64,000 nt of DNA from SZUA-368 sp028533045. GTDB lineage: Bacteria; Spirochaetota; Spirochaetia; DSM-2461. The translations under genes and the position numbers were made by a program. Location: contig JBNAIG010000022.1 in assembly GCA_050031985.1 (NCBI GenBank), forward strand, positions 61,405 to 125,404, written 5' to 3'. Below are positions 1 through 8,234 of this stretch, in pieces. Position 1 is the stretch's first letter. Each line of letters opens with the position of its first letter. The notes beneath the pieces were generated by a model, which was not told the DNA's origin, did no database searches, and worked only from the letters and a program-made list of their open reading frames with translations.

Positions 1-263
1 GGTTCCACAGCGGGGGTACGGGAGCAATCGGCCACAAGAAGGGCGCCAAATTCGCTTTTTACGACGGGAGGGACAATATGCTCCGGCCTTTTTCTTATGC
101 TGTTGAGCATATTCTGCAAGGGGGGAAGACCGTGAGTGTCTGTGCCAAAAGCGTGTACTTCTACCTGGGCGCGGGCCATGGCGCGGGAGCGGGGCTCTTC
201 TATTCCCAGAGTAACCAATCTATCCGTGTAAAAATCGATGAGGCGGTTGATGTCGACAATCAT
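1..263 (-). CDS. Ldh-family (malate/L-lactate/ureidoglycolate) dehydrogenase, N-terminal part
   Basis: The gene runs off the left edge, so only about 87 N-terminal residues are visible. They start MIVDINRLIDFYTDRL and contain THGLPPLQNM, which matches the N-terminal helical region of the type-2 malate/lactate dehydrogenase family, where a D-x-H-G-style motif follows an Ala-rich helix. Members are NAD(P)-dependent oxidoreductases of 2-hydroxy acids or ureidoglycolate; the substrate cannot be told here. The start at 263 is chosen because a good promoter ends six bases before it and there is no Shine-Dalgarno site, so a leaderless mRNA is expected. The upstream neighbour on the same strand is a MocR regulator, whose stop lies 56 bp away. 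Confidence 0.6.
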   Translation of the reverse strand, partial: MIVDINRLIDFYTDRLVTLGIEEPRSRAMARAQVEVHAFGTDTHGLPPLQNMLNSIRKRPEHIVPPVVKSEFGALLVADCSRTPAVE

Positions 264-269
264 AGGCTC

Positions 270-298
270 ATTATAACAGGAGCCCGCCCCATGGTCCA
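270..298 (-). promoter_or_regulatory. leaderless promoter of the Ldh-family gene
   Basis: Read on the minus strand: TGGACC, a 17 bp spacer, TATAAT, then GAGCCT and the ATG at 263. The -10 box ends six bases before the start codon, so transcription should begin at or next to the A of ATG. There is no room for a ribosome binding site. Confidence 0.55.
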
Positions 299-319
299 CC
301 GGGCCACCCGTGGATTTAA

Positions 320-1723
320 TCAGCCTTGAAGACAATCGACTATGGCCTGGACAACAGCTTCCGGATCTTCCGGGAGATAACCTGTGTTTATGCGAAAGGA
401 GTGGGAGTAATCCCGGCTTTGGGAAAAAAGGACGCCCGGGGCAATTAAAATTCCCTTTGCCTGGGCCTTTCGGTAGAGTTCCATCGTATCAAACTGGTTG
501 GGAAGGGTAACCCAGAGGAACATTCCCCCCTCCGGCTGTGTCACCCGGCTTCCCCCGGGAAGGGCCTCCCTAAAAAGCCGCTCCAAAACTTGACTATTCT
601 CCTTAATAACCCGTCGGATCTTCCGCAGATGCTTGCTAAACAGCCCGCCCTTCAGGTAACGGGTCAGCATAATCTGCTCCATACTTGAGGCGCCCAGATT
701 CATGATGGTTTTATGGTCGATAACCGCTTCCCGGTACTTCCCCGGCCACACCCAGCCAATCCGCAACCCAGGCCCCAGACTCTTGGAAAAGGAGGAGCAA
801 AGATATACCTCCTGCTCCCCCTCGGCCAGGGCGCTGTAAGTCTCCCGATGCTTCCCGTTAAAATGCAATTCTCCATAGACATCGTCTTCAATCAGAGGAA
901 TCTTGCGCTTTTCCAATATCTCCAGGAGAGCCTTTTTCTTCTCCCGAGGATGGCTAAATCCCAAAGGATTGCTAAAGTTACTTGCCGTAATCATGGCCGC
1001 CACGGGATATCGATCCAGAATAAAGTCCAGAGTCTCAAGGGATATGCCCTCTTCCGTGGCAGGAATCTCTATAACATTCAGCTCCAATTTCTCCAGCATA
1101 TTAAGGAAGTGAAAATAGAAAGGCGTCTCCAAAACCACCGTATCCCCCTTTTGGCAGAGGGCAGAAAGGATCAAGTATAAAGCTTCATGACAGCCGTTGG
1201 TAATAACAATATCGTTCGGGCTGATATCTACGCCGCACTCCTTGGCTCTCAAAGCCAGCTGCTCCCTAAGCGGCAGATAGCCCGGAGGAATCTGGTAGCC
1301 AAAAACTTGGCCGTTCCCCTCTCGGGCGATTTCTCCGGTAATACGCATAAGCTCTTTGGTAGGATACAGTTCGGGACTGAGCGCAGCTATTCCCAGGGTC
1401 GACTTGGCATCGAGCTCCCCCCTCTCCTGATACATGCTGAATATGCGGCACATCCCCACATCAAGGGGATTCATTTTGAGCGGGTCCCGGGCGGGAAGGG
1501 CCTGCAGTTCTCGTCCTAAAGAACGGACATAGTAGCCCGACTGGGGTACCGATTCAATAAGAAAATGCTGCTCCAGCCGGTCGTAGGCCTGGCGCACCGT
1601 GTTGATACTCGTCCCGGTTTGATCGCTCATACTTCGCAACGAGGGAATCCGGTCTCCTTCCTTAAGAAGCCCCTGATAGATCATGGAACTAACGGTCTGT
1701 ACGACTCTTTCATACTGCAGCAT
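320..1723 (-). CDS. MocR-type GntR regulator with aminotransferase-like domain
   Basis: A 467-residue two-domain transcription factor. Residues 1-70 form a GntR winged helix (KEGDRIPSLRSMSDQTGTS, then NTVRQAYDRLE). From about 95 to the end it is a fold-type I PLP aminotransferase domain with the cofactor residues in place: N252 in ASNFSNPLGF, D280/D281 in IEDDVYGEL, and the Schiff-base lysine K314 in SSFSKSLG. MocR proteins use PLP or an amino compound as effector, and often act on PdxST, GABA or taurine genes; no such target is seen here. The start is the first Met of the helix; a TACAAT lies only four bases upstream. Facing inverted repeats upstream (1730-1792) could be its own operator. 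The Ldh-type gene downstream may be a target. Confidence 0.88.
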   Translation of the reverse strand: MLQYERVVQTVSSMIYQGLLKEGDRIPSLRSMSDQTGTSINTVRQAYDRLEQHFLIESVPQSGYYVRSLGRELQALPARDPLKMNPLDVGMCRIFSMYQERGELDAKSTLGIAALSPELYPTKELMRITGEIAREGNGQVFGYQIPPGYLPLREQLALRAKECGVDISPNDIVITNGCHEALYLILSALCQKGDTVVLETPFYFHFLNMLEKLELNVIEIPATEEGISLETLDFILDRYPVAAMITASNFSNPLGFSHPREKKKALLEILEKRKIPLIEDDVYGELHFNGKHRETYSALAEGEQEVYLCSSFSKSLGPGLRIGWVWPGKYREAVIDHKTIMNLGASSMEQIMLTRYLKGGLFSKHLRKIRRVIKENSQVLERLFREALPGGSRVTQPEGGMFLWVTLPNQFDTMELYRKAQAKGILIAPGVLFSQSRDYSHSFRINTGYLPEDPEAVVQAIVDCLQG

Positions 1724-1729
1724 AACAAT

Positions 1730-1792
1730 TGTACCCTAACAGATTCTCAAAATAAGAAAAAGACACAGTTTATACTCCAAACAGAGGGTACA
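1730..1792. repeat. inverted repeat between MocR gene and DUF2917-like gene
   Basis: TGTACCCT at 1730-1737 and AGGGTACA at 1785-1792 are perfect inverted 8-mers whose outer ends are 63 bp apart. They sit in the 164 bp between the two divergent genes, one copy touching the -10 region of the MocR gene. Spaced half-sites like this suit autoregulation by a dimeric MocR protein. This is inference from position and symmetry. Confidence 0.35.
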
Positions 1793-1887
1793 GTTCACCC
1801 CCAAAACCGCTTTGCCGGGAAATTTTGTTCAAAACTGATGCTTATGGGTAGGAAAGATTTCCTTTAGGCTGAATTCAGGAGGCTCAC

Positions 1888-2283
1888 ATGGCTATCAAAA
1901 CTTATTCTTTGGGAAGGGAACTCTTCCGAATCAGACAAAAGCGCGTTCGGGTGGAAGTGGAAATCGGGATTCTTTGGATTAGCGGTAGAAAAGGGGCCGA
2001 CTATGTGCTCTGCGCCGGTGAGGAGAGGAGTTTTAACGAAAAGGACCTGGTAATCGAAGGACTGACGGAGTTAAACTTTTTCCGCCTTGTGGGAGAGAGC
2101 CGATTCAGCAGGACCAGGAGGGACAAAGGGGTGCCAGAGGACAATCGCAGCAGTCGGGCTTCCGGGCGTGGCAGTACTTGCGGCCGTGAAGATTCAGAGT
2201 CATGGATAAGTCGGACTGAATATCCTTGGGAAGGGCACGGACCAGCTGCTTCTCAATCTTCTCCGGCTCGGTATAGCGAGTAA
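1888..2283 (+). CDS. DUF2917-like small protein with an unusual antisense tail
   Basis: The first 70 or so residues (RQKRVRVEVEIGILWISGRK, then CAGEERSFNEKDLVIEGL) look like the DUF2917 beta-rich fold: a run of short strands with a glycine-rich turn and an LxxGE motif. Function of the family is unknown. A strong AGGAGG at 1877-1882 supports the start. The frame stays open past 2105 into the 3' end of endonuclease III on the other strand. The last 60 residues are Arg/Ser/Gly-rich and look like antisense reading, so the original stop may have been lost by a frameshift or mutation near 2100. The N-terminal part is well supported; the tail is not. Confidence 0.55.
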   Translation: MAIKTYSLGRELFRIRQKRVRVEVEIGILWISGRKGADYVLCAGEERSFNEKDLVIEGLTELNFFRLVGESRFSRTRRDKGVPEDNRSSRASGRGSTCGREDSESWISRTEYPWEGHGPAASQSSPARYSE

Positions 2284-2734
2284 AGCCCAGCCTTTTACTC
2301 ACCCGTTTAAAGTGGGTATCCACAATAATGGCGGGCTTATCAAAGATGTGATAAAGAATAACGTTGGCCGTCTTTCGCCCCACTCCGGGAAGGGCGGTCA
2401 ACTCTTTCATATTGTCCGGGAGGGTGTTGCCCGAGCGGTCGGGCAAAGCGGCGGCGGTCTTTATAATATTGGCCGCCTTCATACGGAAAAAACCGGTGGG
2501 CCGGACAATTTCCTCTACCTCCGACTGATCCGCCGAAGCCAGGTCGTCGGGACCGGGAAAGCGGCGGAACAGCTCGGGTGTAATTTTATTCACCCCCGCA
2601 TCGGTTGTCTGGGCGGATAGAATAACCGCAATGAGCAACTCGAAGGGGGTGGTATAATTCAGTAAGGGCTGGCGATTGGGATACTCCTCATTCAGGATAT
2701 CCACAACCGCCCGGGCCTTTTCGACCTTGGTCAT
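2105..2734 (-). CDS. nth: endonuclease III (DNA glycosylase/AP lyase)
   Basis: A 209-residue protein, close to the usual 211. It removes oxidised pyrimidines from DNA and nicks the abasic site by beta-elimination. The helix-hairpin-helix is at 114-126 (LPGVGRKTANVIL) with catalytic Lys K121; the conserved Asp is D139 in VDTHFKRV. Four cysteines, C188, C195, C198 and C204, are spaced C-x6-C-x2-C-x5-C as the [4Fe-4S] ligands. It starts 7 bp after the TRAP permease stop, so it is probably read through from that operon. No strong Shine-Dalgarno site is seen. Its 3' end overlaps the DUF2917-like gene on the opposite strand by 179 bp. Confidence 0.95.
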   Translation of the reverse strand: MTKVEKARAVVDILNEEYPNRQPLLNYTTPFELLIAVILSAQTTDAGVNKITPELFRRFPGPDDLASADQSEVEEIVRPTGFFRMKAANIIKTAAALPDRSGNTLPDNMKELTALPGVGRKTANVILYHIFDKPAIIVDTHFKRVSKRLGFTRYTEPEKIEKQLVRALPKDIQSDLSMTLNLHGRKYCHARKPDCCDCPLAPLCPSWSC

Positions 2735-2741
2735 CGTCGGC

Positions 2742-4814
2742 TTAAGCTCTTTTCGCTCTTAACTTCTGAACAAGGTAAATCATAACCATCAGCCCCATAC
2801 CCAAGAGATTCACCATAAATCGGGTGCGGGAAACATCGGCCATTCCCATCCAGGAACCGATGAGGCCCGGCCGCAGCAGAGCCAGAGTTACCGCACCGAG
2901 CAGAATACCGTCGTACCACTTGTTCTTGGTCGCAAACCAGCCCTGTGTCAGGGCGGCAAAGGCAAACATGGCAAAAAGGGCGGAGATAAAGATCCAGATA
3001 CCGTAAACCAGGCTATCCACCCCAATCAGAAGCAGTTCTGTGTTGAAGATGAACATGAAAGGCAGAATCGCCGTTCGAATGTCATAGGTAAATCCCTGAA
3101 TACCGGTCTTAATGGGGTCCGATTTGGCGATGGCCGCCGCAGCGAAGGCCGCCAGACCTACGGGAGGCGTATCGTCGGCCAAAATACCAAAGAAGAATAC
3201 AAAGAGATGAGCCGCAATAAGGGGAATCACAATGCCGTTCTTCTCGCCCAAGGTCAGAATAACAGGAGCCGTAAGAGAAGCCATAACAATGTAGTTCGCC
3301 GTGGTGGGCAGTCCCATTCCCAGAATCAAACTGGCAATAGCAGTAATAATAAGAATAAGCAGGAAGTTACCCCCGGAAAGAACCTCGATAACTTCGGTAA
3401 TAATACCGCCGAGCCCCAGGGTTACCACACCTACGATAATACCGGCAGCGGCAACGGCCACCCCAATACCCATCATATTCTTACCGCCCGCTACGAGGGA
3501 GGTTCCAATCTGCCAAACACCGTGTTTCACAGCCTTCTTGTAATCCTTGTCCCCCTTGTACTGGGCGTAGAGGTTCTGAAGAATAATCAGAACTGCCAGA
3601 ACCATAATGGCCCGGAAAGCGGCCAGCGCGGGAGAGTGTCGAAAAACCACCAGCTCCACGATGAGGAAAAGCAGGGGTAAGGTGAAGTGGATACCCTTAA
3701 TAAAAGTGGGCCAGAACTTGGGAAGCTCTTCACGGGGAATCCCTTCGAGCCCCAATTTGGACGCTTCCAGGTGGGTAATGTACATAAGAGCGATATAGGA
3801 AACCACCGCCGGAATAAAAGCGGCCCGGATAACCTCTACATATTCCAGGTTACAGTACTCGGCAATAATAAAGGCCGCCGCTCCCATAATGGGGGGCATG
3901 AGCTGTCCGTTGGTGGAACAGGCCACCTCTACGGCACCGGCCTTGTGATCGGGGTAACCGACGCTCTTCATAAGGGGAATGGTAAAGGTACCGGTGGTTA
4001 CGGTGTTGGCAATACTGGAACCGGAAACCATACCGGTCAGCCCGCTCGCCAGAACCGCCGCCTTGGCGGGACCGCCCTTGAACTGCCCCAGAAGGCTAAA
4101 GGCCAAGTCTACAAAGTACTTACCGGCCCCCGCCTTATCCAACATGGCGCCAAAGAGTACAAAGAGGAATACAATAGTCGCCGAAACATCAAGGGGAACA
4201 CCAAAAATCCCTTCGGTGGACATGGTAATCTGACCAAAGAAACGGTTAATGGATACCCCCTTAAAAGCCAGTACGGCCGGCATGTAGGGACCAAAGAAAC
4301 TGTAAAGGATAAAGATTATCGCCACTATGGGAAGAGCCGGTCCCAGCGCCCGCCGAGCCGCTTCAAGAAGCAGGATCAGCAGGATAAAACCAAACAGAAT
4401 ATCCCTAAAGAGGGGCGCTCCCTGCCGCATACTCAGACCCACATAATCAATGGTGATGTAAAGGGCTAGAAGGGACGCAGACAAGGCAATGATAATATCA
4501 ATAAACGAGTACCTATCGGTTCTCGCAAAATAGTTCAAAAACTTGCTCTTCTTGGGTTTCTTGAAGAGGGGGTGGCTAAGAAAAACCAGACAAATGGCAA
4601 AGGCCAGGTGAATGGATCTAACCATGGTGCTGTCCAGCAGAATAAATGAGGAAATCAGCAATTGGAAAATTGACCAGGATGCGGCGATTACGGGAATAAT
4701 CCACCGGGTCCATCCCGATTGTATTACGCGGGTACCACCTTCGGCTTCATCGACAATTCTCTGAGCCTCTTCCAGGTCCGCATCATTTAGTTGGTGATCG
4801 AGAGGATCTCTCAT
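2742..4814 (-). CDS. TRAP transporter fused permease (DctQ-DctM), TAXI type
   Basis: A 690-residue, highly hydrophobic inner-membrane protein with roughly 16-18 predicted helices. The N-terminal third corresponds to the small DctQ subunit and the rest to DctM, fused as in TRAP systems that work with TAXI-family binding proteins. The DctM part carries the Gly-rich GMVSGSSIANTVTTGTFTIP and GMGLPTTANYIVMASLTAP stretches typical of the ion-coupled transport core. Substrates of such systems are organic anions such as glutamate or dicarboxylates; the real one is unknown. It has a clear AAAGGAGG site and follows its binding-protein gene after a 249 bp gap that holds two hairpins. Confidence 0.93.
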   Translation of the reverse strand: MRDPLDHQLNDADLEEAQRIVDEAEGGTRVIQSGWTRWIIPVIAASWSIFQLLISSFILLDSTMVRSIHLAFAICLVFLSHPLFKKPKKSKFLNYFARTDRYSFIDIIIALSASLLALYITIDYVGLSMRQGAPLFRDILFGFILLILLLEAARRALGPALPIVAIIFILYSFFGPYMPAVLAFKGVSINRFFGQITMSTEGIFGVPLDVSATIVFLFVLFGAMLDKAGAGKYFVDLAFSLLGQFKGGPAKAAVLASGLTGMVSGSSIANTVTTGTFTIPLMKSVGYPDHKAGAVEVACSTNGQLMPPIMGAAAFIIAEYCNLEYVEVIRAAFIPAVVSYIALMYITHLEASKLGLEGIPREELPKFWPTFIKGIHFTLPLLFLIVELVVFRHSPALAAFRAIMVLAVLIILQNLYAQYKGDKDYKKAVKHGVWQIGTSLVAGGKNMMGIGVAVAAAGIIVGVVTLGLGGIITEVIEVLSGGNFLLILIITAIASLILGMGLPTTANYIVMASLTAPVILTLGEKNGIVIPLIAAHLFVFFFGILADDTPPVGLAAFAAAAIAKSDPIKTGIQGFTYDIRTAILPFMFIFNTELLLIGVDSLVYGIWIFISALFAMFAFAALTQGWFATKNKWYDGILLGAVTLALLRPGLIGSWMGMADVSRTRFMVNLLGMGLMVMIYLVQKLRAKRA

Positions 4815-4921
4815 GGTGCCTCCTTTTTTAATTTATTGGAATAAAAAAATAACCGGCGCCCCAAACTGAACGCCGTAATTAACACCTAAAGTGTAACAAA
4901 AGCAAAAATATTGCTTAAAAA

Positions 4922-4935
4922 GGCATAAAAATGCC
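4922..4935 (-). terminator. short hairpin with U-tract between TAXI binding protein and permease
   Basis: On the minus strand, GGCAT-TTTT-ATGCC followed by TTTTT. The stem is only 5 bp, so it would terminate weakly. It lies after the TAXI binding-protein gene and before the permease start, where a leaky terminator lets the binding protein be made in excess. Confidence 0.4.
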
Positions 4936-4969
4936 ATTTTAAACGAGCAGATCATCCCGCAGGCTAGGC

Positions 4970-5030
4970 GGAGCCAGGTTCTGATCCCGCAGTGTGCGCA
5001 AAACACATGAGGACATCAGGTTCTGGCTCC
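4970..5030 (-). other. long intergenic hairpin after the TAXI binding-protein gene
   Basis: GGAGCCAG (4970-4977) pairs with CTGGCTCC (5023-5030), and pairing continues inward with a GU and one mismatch through TCTGAT/ATCAGG. The hairpin begins 34 bp past the stop at 5064 on the minus-strand transcript. It has no U-tract of its own. A 3'-end mRNA stabiliser for the binding protein is the likely role, as in maltose operons with REP-type hairpins; this is inference. Confidence 0.5.
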
Positions 5031-5063
5031 AACGACGCATCCGGGATTAGATGCCGTTTAAAA

Positions 5064-6047
5064 TTATTTGATGAGGCCGACTTCTCGGTAATACTTCTCC
5101 GCACCGGGATGGAGAGGAGCGGAAAGACCGGCAAGCATGCTTTCCTGAGTCAGTACGGCAAAAGCGGGGTGAAGACCCTTGAACTCATCGAGGTTTTCAA
5201 AAACTTCTTTGGTAAGAGCGTAAACCACTTCATCGGAAACGTCCGCAGAAGTACAAAGGGTAGCCTTAACGCCAAAGGTATTTACATTGCCCTCGTTGGA
5301 AGCACCGGGGTACTCGGAAACGGGAACGTAGGACGCAGCGTAGTAGGAGTATTTTTCCAGAAGGGAATCGATATCGTCGATAGCAACGAAGTGAGCCTTT
5401 CTGGCACCGGAAGTAGCTTCTTTAAAAGAACCGTTGGGATGTCCAACAGTGTAGAAGTAAGCGTCGATTCTTCCGTCCTGGAGCATCTTGGCAGCTTCGG
5501 CAGCCTTAAGACCTTCGGCGGAAATATCGGTTTCAACGTCCATACCGTAAGCTTCGAAAGCGTCGATAGCGTTTCCTCTCTGACCGGAACCGGGGTTACC
5601 GATGTTTACAACCTTACCTTTAAGGTCTTCGAAAGATTCGATTCCCGCGTCGTCTGCCGCCAGAAGGGTTACAGATTCGGGGTGGATGGAGAATACGGCC
5701 CGGAGCTTTTCCTGAGCGCCCGCTTCTTCCCAGTCGGCAGTACCGTTATAAGCCTGAAACTGTCTGTCAGACTGAACAACACCGAATTCCAGGTCACCCG
5801 CCATAATAGCGTTTACATTGAATACGGAACCGCCGGTAGACTCAACGGTAGCTTTGATACCGTATTCGTCGTATTTCTTGTTTACCATTTTGGAAATGGC
5901 ACCACCGGTGGGGTAGTATACACCGGTAACTCCACCGGTACCGATGGTAACAAAGGTACGGGAAGCTCCACTTTCTTCCTTACTGCATCCGGTAAAAGCC
6001 AGAACAACAGCCAGAAGAACAACTAGGGACATGAATGATTTCTTCAT
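5064..6047 (-). CDS. TAXI-family TRAP solute-binding lipoprotein
   Basis: A 327-residue periplasmic binding protein. The N-terminus is a lipoprotein signal (LAVVLAFTGC, Cys at 20), followed by the family signature FVTIGTGGVTGVYYPTGGAI, which gave TAXI its name. The mature part is a two-lobed binding domain that also matches the NMT1/THI5-like fold. It hands substrate to the fused permease encoded next. An AAGGAGAG site precedes the start. The gene heads the operon binding protein, permease, nth. The substrate is unknown; TAXI proteins studied elsewhere bind glutamate or other carboxylates. Confidence 0.95.
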   Translation of the reverse strand: MKKSFMSLVVLLAVVLAFTGCSKEESGASRTFVTIGTGGVTGVYYPTGGAISKMVNKKYDEYGIKATVESTGGSVFNVNAIMAGDLEFGVVQSDRQFQAYNGTADWEEAGAQEKLRAVFSIHPESVTLLAADDAGIESFEDLKGKVVNIGNPGSGQRGNAIDAFEAYGMDVETDISAEGLKAAEAAKMLQDGRIDAYFYTVGHPNGSFKEATSGARKAHFVAIDDIDSLLEKYSYYAASYVPVSEYPGASNEGNVNTFGVKATLCTSADVSDEVVYALTKEVFENLDEFKGLHPAFAVLTQESMLAGLSAPLHPGAEKYYREVGLIK

Positions 6048-6379
6048 TGTTCTCTCCTTAAACTAAAATACGGCTTCCATTGAAACCGCAATATTTATGT
6101 TATAAATAAAAATAACCGTTATTTTCCCCAAAAAAGTCTTTGGGCCAAACTGTTTGAATACAATTTTGCGTAACCGTAAATATATTCGGTTAAGAAAATG
6201 AATGACACGATCGCATCATCTGAAATATTTTACACTATTTTAAAAGGAAACAGCGAAAATTTCAAGGGGAGAGCAAAATCCCGGATAAGAATATTGGCGA
6301 TGGGAAGAATTATTACGTATATTTATAACATTCAATCCGAATAATAATCGGAATCTACTATTCAAATGAGAGATAAACA
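6048..6379. other. AT-rich intergenic region with a small inverted repeat
   Basis: 332 bp between the divergent TAXI binding-protein gene and a small lipoprotein gene. I see no gene in it. TCCGA (6336-6340) and TCGGA (6348-6352) form a symmetric site around ATAATAA, just upstream of the small lipoprotein gene, and could be an operator. An AACGGTTA palindrome lies nearer the TAXI gene. Promoters for both genes must be here, but none is close to consensus. Confidence 0.35.
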
Positions 6380-6493
6380 ATGAAAGCACCTACGAAACTC
6401 GCAGTACTCTTTCTACTCGCCGCCATCCTTGCCGGATGCACCACAGCCAACGACCAGATGGCTTCGGAAGTGGAAATAACCATTTTGAACTAG
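6380..6493 (+). CDS. 37-residue small lipoprotein
   Basis: A very short gene encoding MKAPTKLAVLFLLAAILAGC followed by about 17 polar residues ending in TILN. The basic N-terminus, hydrophobic stretch and LAGC lipobox predict cleavage and acylation at Cys20, leaving a mature lipopeptide of only 18 residues. In size and layout it resembles entericidin-type lipopeptides, but no sequence match is claimed. GAGAG lies eight bases before the start. A GC-rich hairpin island follows. Coding is inferred from the intact signal peptide alone, so confidence is moderate. Confidence 0.5.
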   Translation: MKAPTKLAVLFLLAAILAGCTTANDQMASEVEITILN

Positions 6494-6660
6494 CTTCAAT
6501 TACCTTCATGGGGCTATTTAGTAGCAAAGGGATTGAAGCGGTTACGCCAAGGGGCGGCAGGGCTGACGGGAGGAAGACCGAAAAAGCCGGACCGGCCGGC
6601 TGACGAGAGGCAGCCGGTGGGGTTTGAGCGGAAAGCCCGCCGGGCACAGCCCGGTTGCTC
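6494..6660. repeat. GC-rich structured intergenic island A
   Basis: Gene-free and much richer in GC than its flanks. GCTTCAAT near 6494 and ATTGAAGC at 6532-6539 are inverted repeats; then come CCGGACCGGCCGG-type palindromes and GCCCG-C-CGGGC. No frame has coding character. It is one of four such islands in the window (with 9125, 35616 and 60345). The remaining 6661-6800 is AT-rich leader for the next gene. Confidence 0.4.
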
Positions 6661-6800
6661 CAAATTTCTCATTTTCGTGCAAATCCCGTGGAAAATCCAT
6701 GGAATTTATGTGAATTCAGGATTTTTCTCTTCCCCTGCTCTATTTTAAGGGCTATGTTGCCGTTAATCATTAGGAAAGACAACAAAAAGAGGATTTGATT

Positions 6801-6995
6801 ATGTTAGATTACGATAATTCCTTTAAAACTTGCGATGTCTGTCGGAAGGATTTTAAAGTGGAGTACCGAAGATATTACTGTGAGCACTGTGACAAGTATT
6901 TTTATGTTTGCCCGACCTGCGAAAAGAGAGACAAAATTCCCTGTACATTCTGCGGGGTGGGATTGAAAAAGAAAAGGGAACCTGTCAAGAAATAG
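6801..6995 (+). CDS. small four-CxxC zinc-ribbon protein
   Basis: A 64-residue protein with four CxxC knuckles (CDVC, CEHC, CPTC, CTFC), enough to bind two zinc ions, and a basic C-terminal tail KKKREPVKK. It is probably a cytoplasmic nucleic-acid or protein-binding adaptor; I cannot name a family. AAAGAGGA lies seven bases before the ATG at 6801, which is preferred over the TTG two codons upstream. The cysteine desulfurase gene follows on the same strand but has its own promoter. Confidence 0.75.
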   Translation: MLDYDNSFKTCDVCRKDFKVEYRRYYCEHCDKYFYVCPTCEKRDKIPCTFCGVGLKKKREPVKK

Positions 6996-7025
6996 GATTC
7001 CCTACTAAAAAAATAGAGATTTAAT

Positions 7026-7054
7026 TTGACCATGGTCGTCATTATGAATATATT
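7026..7054 (+). promoter_or_regulatory. leaderless promoter of the cysteine desulfurase gene
   Basis: TTGACC (7026-7031), 17 bp, TATATT (7049-7054), then nine bases to the ATG at 7064. No Shine-Dalgarno sequence fits in the expected 2-3 nt leader. Confidence 0.6.
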
Positions 7055-7063
7055 GTATCTACT

Positions 7064-8233
7064 ATGAAACAGGTATATTTAGATAATAATGCGACGACTA
7101 TTGTGGATCCCCTGGTGAAACAGGCGATGGAGCCTTTTTTCTGCCAGATGTTCGGGAATCCCAACTCTCTTCACCGCTTCGGTACGGAAACCCACCCGGA
7201 AATGGCTTTGGCCCTGGACCGGCTTTACTCCGGTATCGGAGCCGGTGATAATGATGACATCCTGATAAACAGCTGCGCCACCGAGGGCAACAACAACGTC
7301 CTCAAAGGCGTCTATTGGGATGTTATCAACCAAACAGGCAAAAAGCGTATTATTACCTCGCAAATAGAACACCCCGCCGTTCTGCACACTTGCCAATTCC
7401 TGGAAAGCAAGGGTGCGGAAGTGGTTTACCTTCCGGTTAACAAAGACGGAATTGTGGATACCCAGTTTCTCAAACGCGAACTGGACCCGGACAAGACCGC
7501 TCTGGTTTCCATCATGTGGGCCAATAACGAAACCGGTCTGATAAATCCCATCAAGGAATTGGCAGAAATGACCAAGGAAGCGGGGGTTCTGTTTCATACC
7601 GACGCAGTCCAAGCGGTGGGCAAGGTGCCTGTGAATGTGCAGGATGTCCCCGTCGACTTTCTTACCTTTTCCGCCCACAAGTTTCATGGCCCCAAAGGGG
7701 TGGGCGGCCTTTATATTCGCGAAGGAGCCTCTCTTACTCCCCTTCTCCATGGAGGCGAACAGATGGGAGGCCTGCGGGCCGGTACGGTCAACGTAGCTTT
7801 TATGGTGGCCATGGGTCTTGCCATGGAGAGAGCCACGGAAGCCCTCGATTATGAAGACAAAGAAGTACGCCGCCTCCGTGACAAACTGGAAGACGCCATG
7901 CTTTCTCTCCCGGACGTGGATATTATAGGAAAGCGGGAACTAAGAACGCCCAATACCATACTGGCCAGCTTCAAAGGTATCGAAGGAGAAGCCTTCCTCT
8001 GGGACCTTAACAACAAGGGCGTGGCCGCCAGTACGGGAAGCGCCTGTTCTTCGGAAGACCTCCAGGCGGACGCAACCTTTCAGGCCATGGATGTGGATGC
8101 GGACCTGGCCCATACGGGTGTCCGCTTTAGCTTGAGCCGATTTACCACGGAAGAGGAAATAGACTATTCCATTGATGTAGTTAAAGATACGGTTGCACGT
8201 CTGCGGGAAATTTCCAGCACCTACTCGGGTTAA
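7064..8233 (+). CDS. cysteine desulfurase (NifS/IscS type)
   Basis: A 389-residue class V PLP enzyme that turns cysteine into alanine plus an enzyme-bound persulfide for Fe-S cluster or thiolation pathways. The N-terminal VYLDNNATTIVDP and GNPNSLHRFG are family marks; EHPAVLH holds the PLP-contacting His. The Schiff-base Lys is K206 in TFSAHKFHGPKG, and the persulfide Cys is C328 in STGSACSSEDL. It overlaps nothing but is followed after one base by a ferredoxin-nitroreductase gene, so the two are co-transcribed and the desulfurase may help supply its clusters. The start is set by the promoter ending nine bases upstream. Confidence 0.93.
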   Translation: MKQVYLDNNATTIVDPLVKQAMEPFFCQMFGNPNSLHRFGTETHPEMALALDRLYSGIGAGDNDDILINSCATEGNNNVLKGVYWDVINQTGKKRIITSQIEHPAVLHTCQFLESKGAEVVYLPVNKDGIVDTQFLKRELDPDKTALVSIMWANNETGLINPIKELAEMTKEAGVLFHTDAVQAVGKVPVNVQDVPVDFLTFSAHKFHGPKGVGGLYIREGASLTPLLHGGEQMGGLRAGTVNVAFMVAMGLAMERATEALDYEDKEVRRLRDKLEDAMLSLPDVDIIGKRELRTPNTILASFKGIEGEAFLWDLNNKGVAASTGSACSSEDLQADATFQAMDVDADLAHTGVRFSLSRFTTEEEIDYSIDVVKDTVARLREISSTYSG

Positions 8234-8234
8234 T

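Noticed and set aside
4992..6026. 344-codon open frame on the plus strand
   Set aside because: It is antisense to the TAXI binding-protein gene, has a low-complexity Ser/Gly/Val composition and no ribosome site; the minus-strand protein has a lipobox and the family signature.
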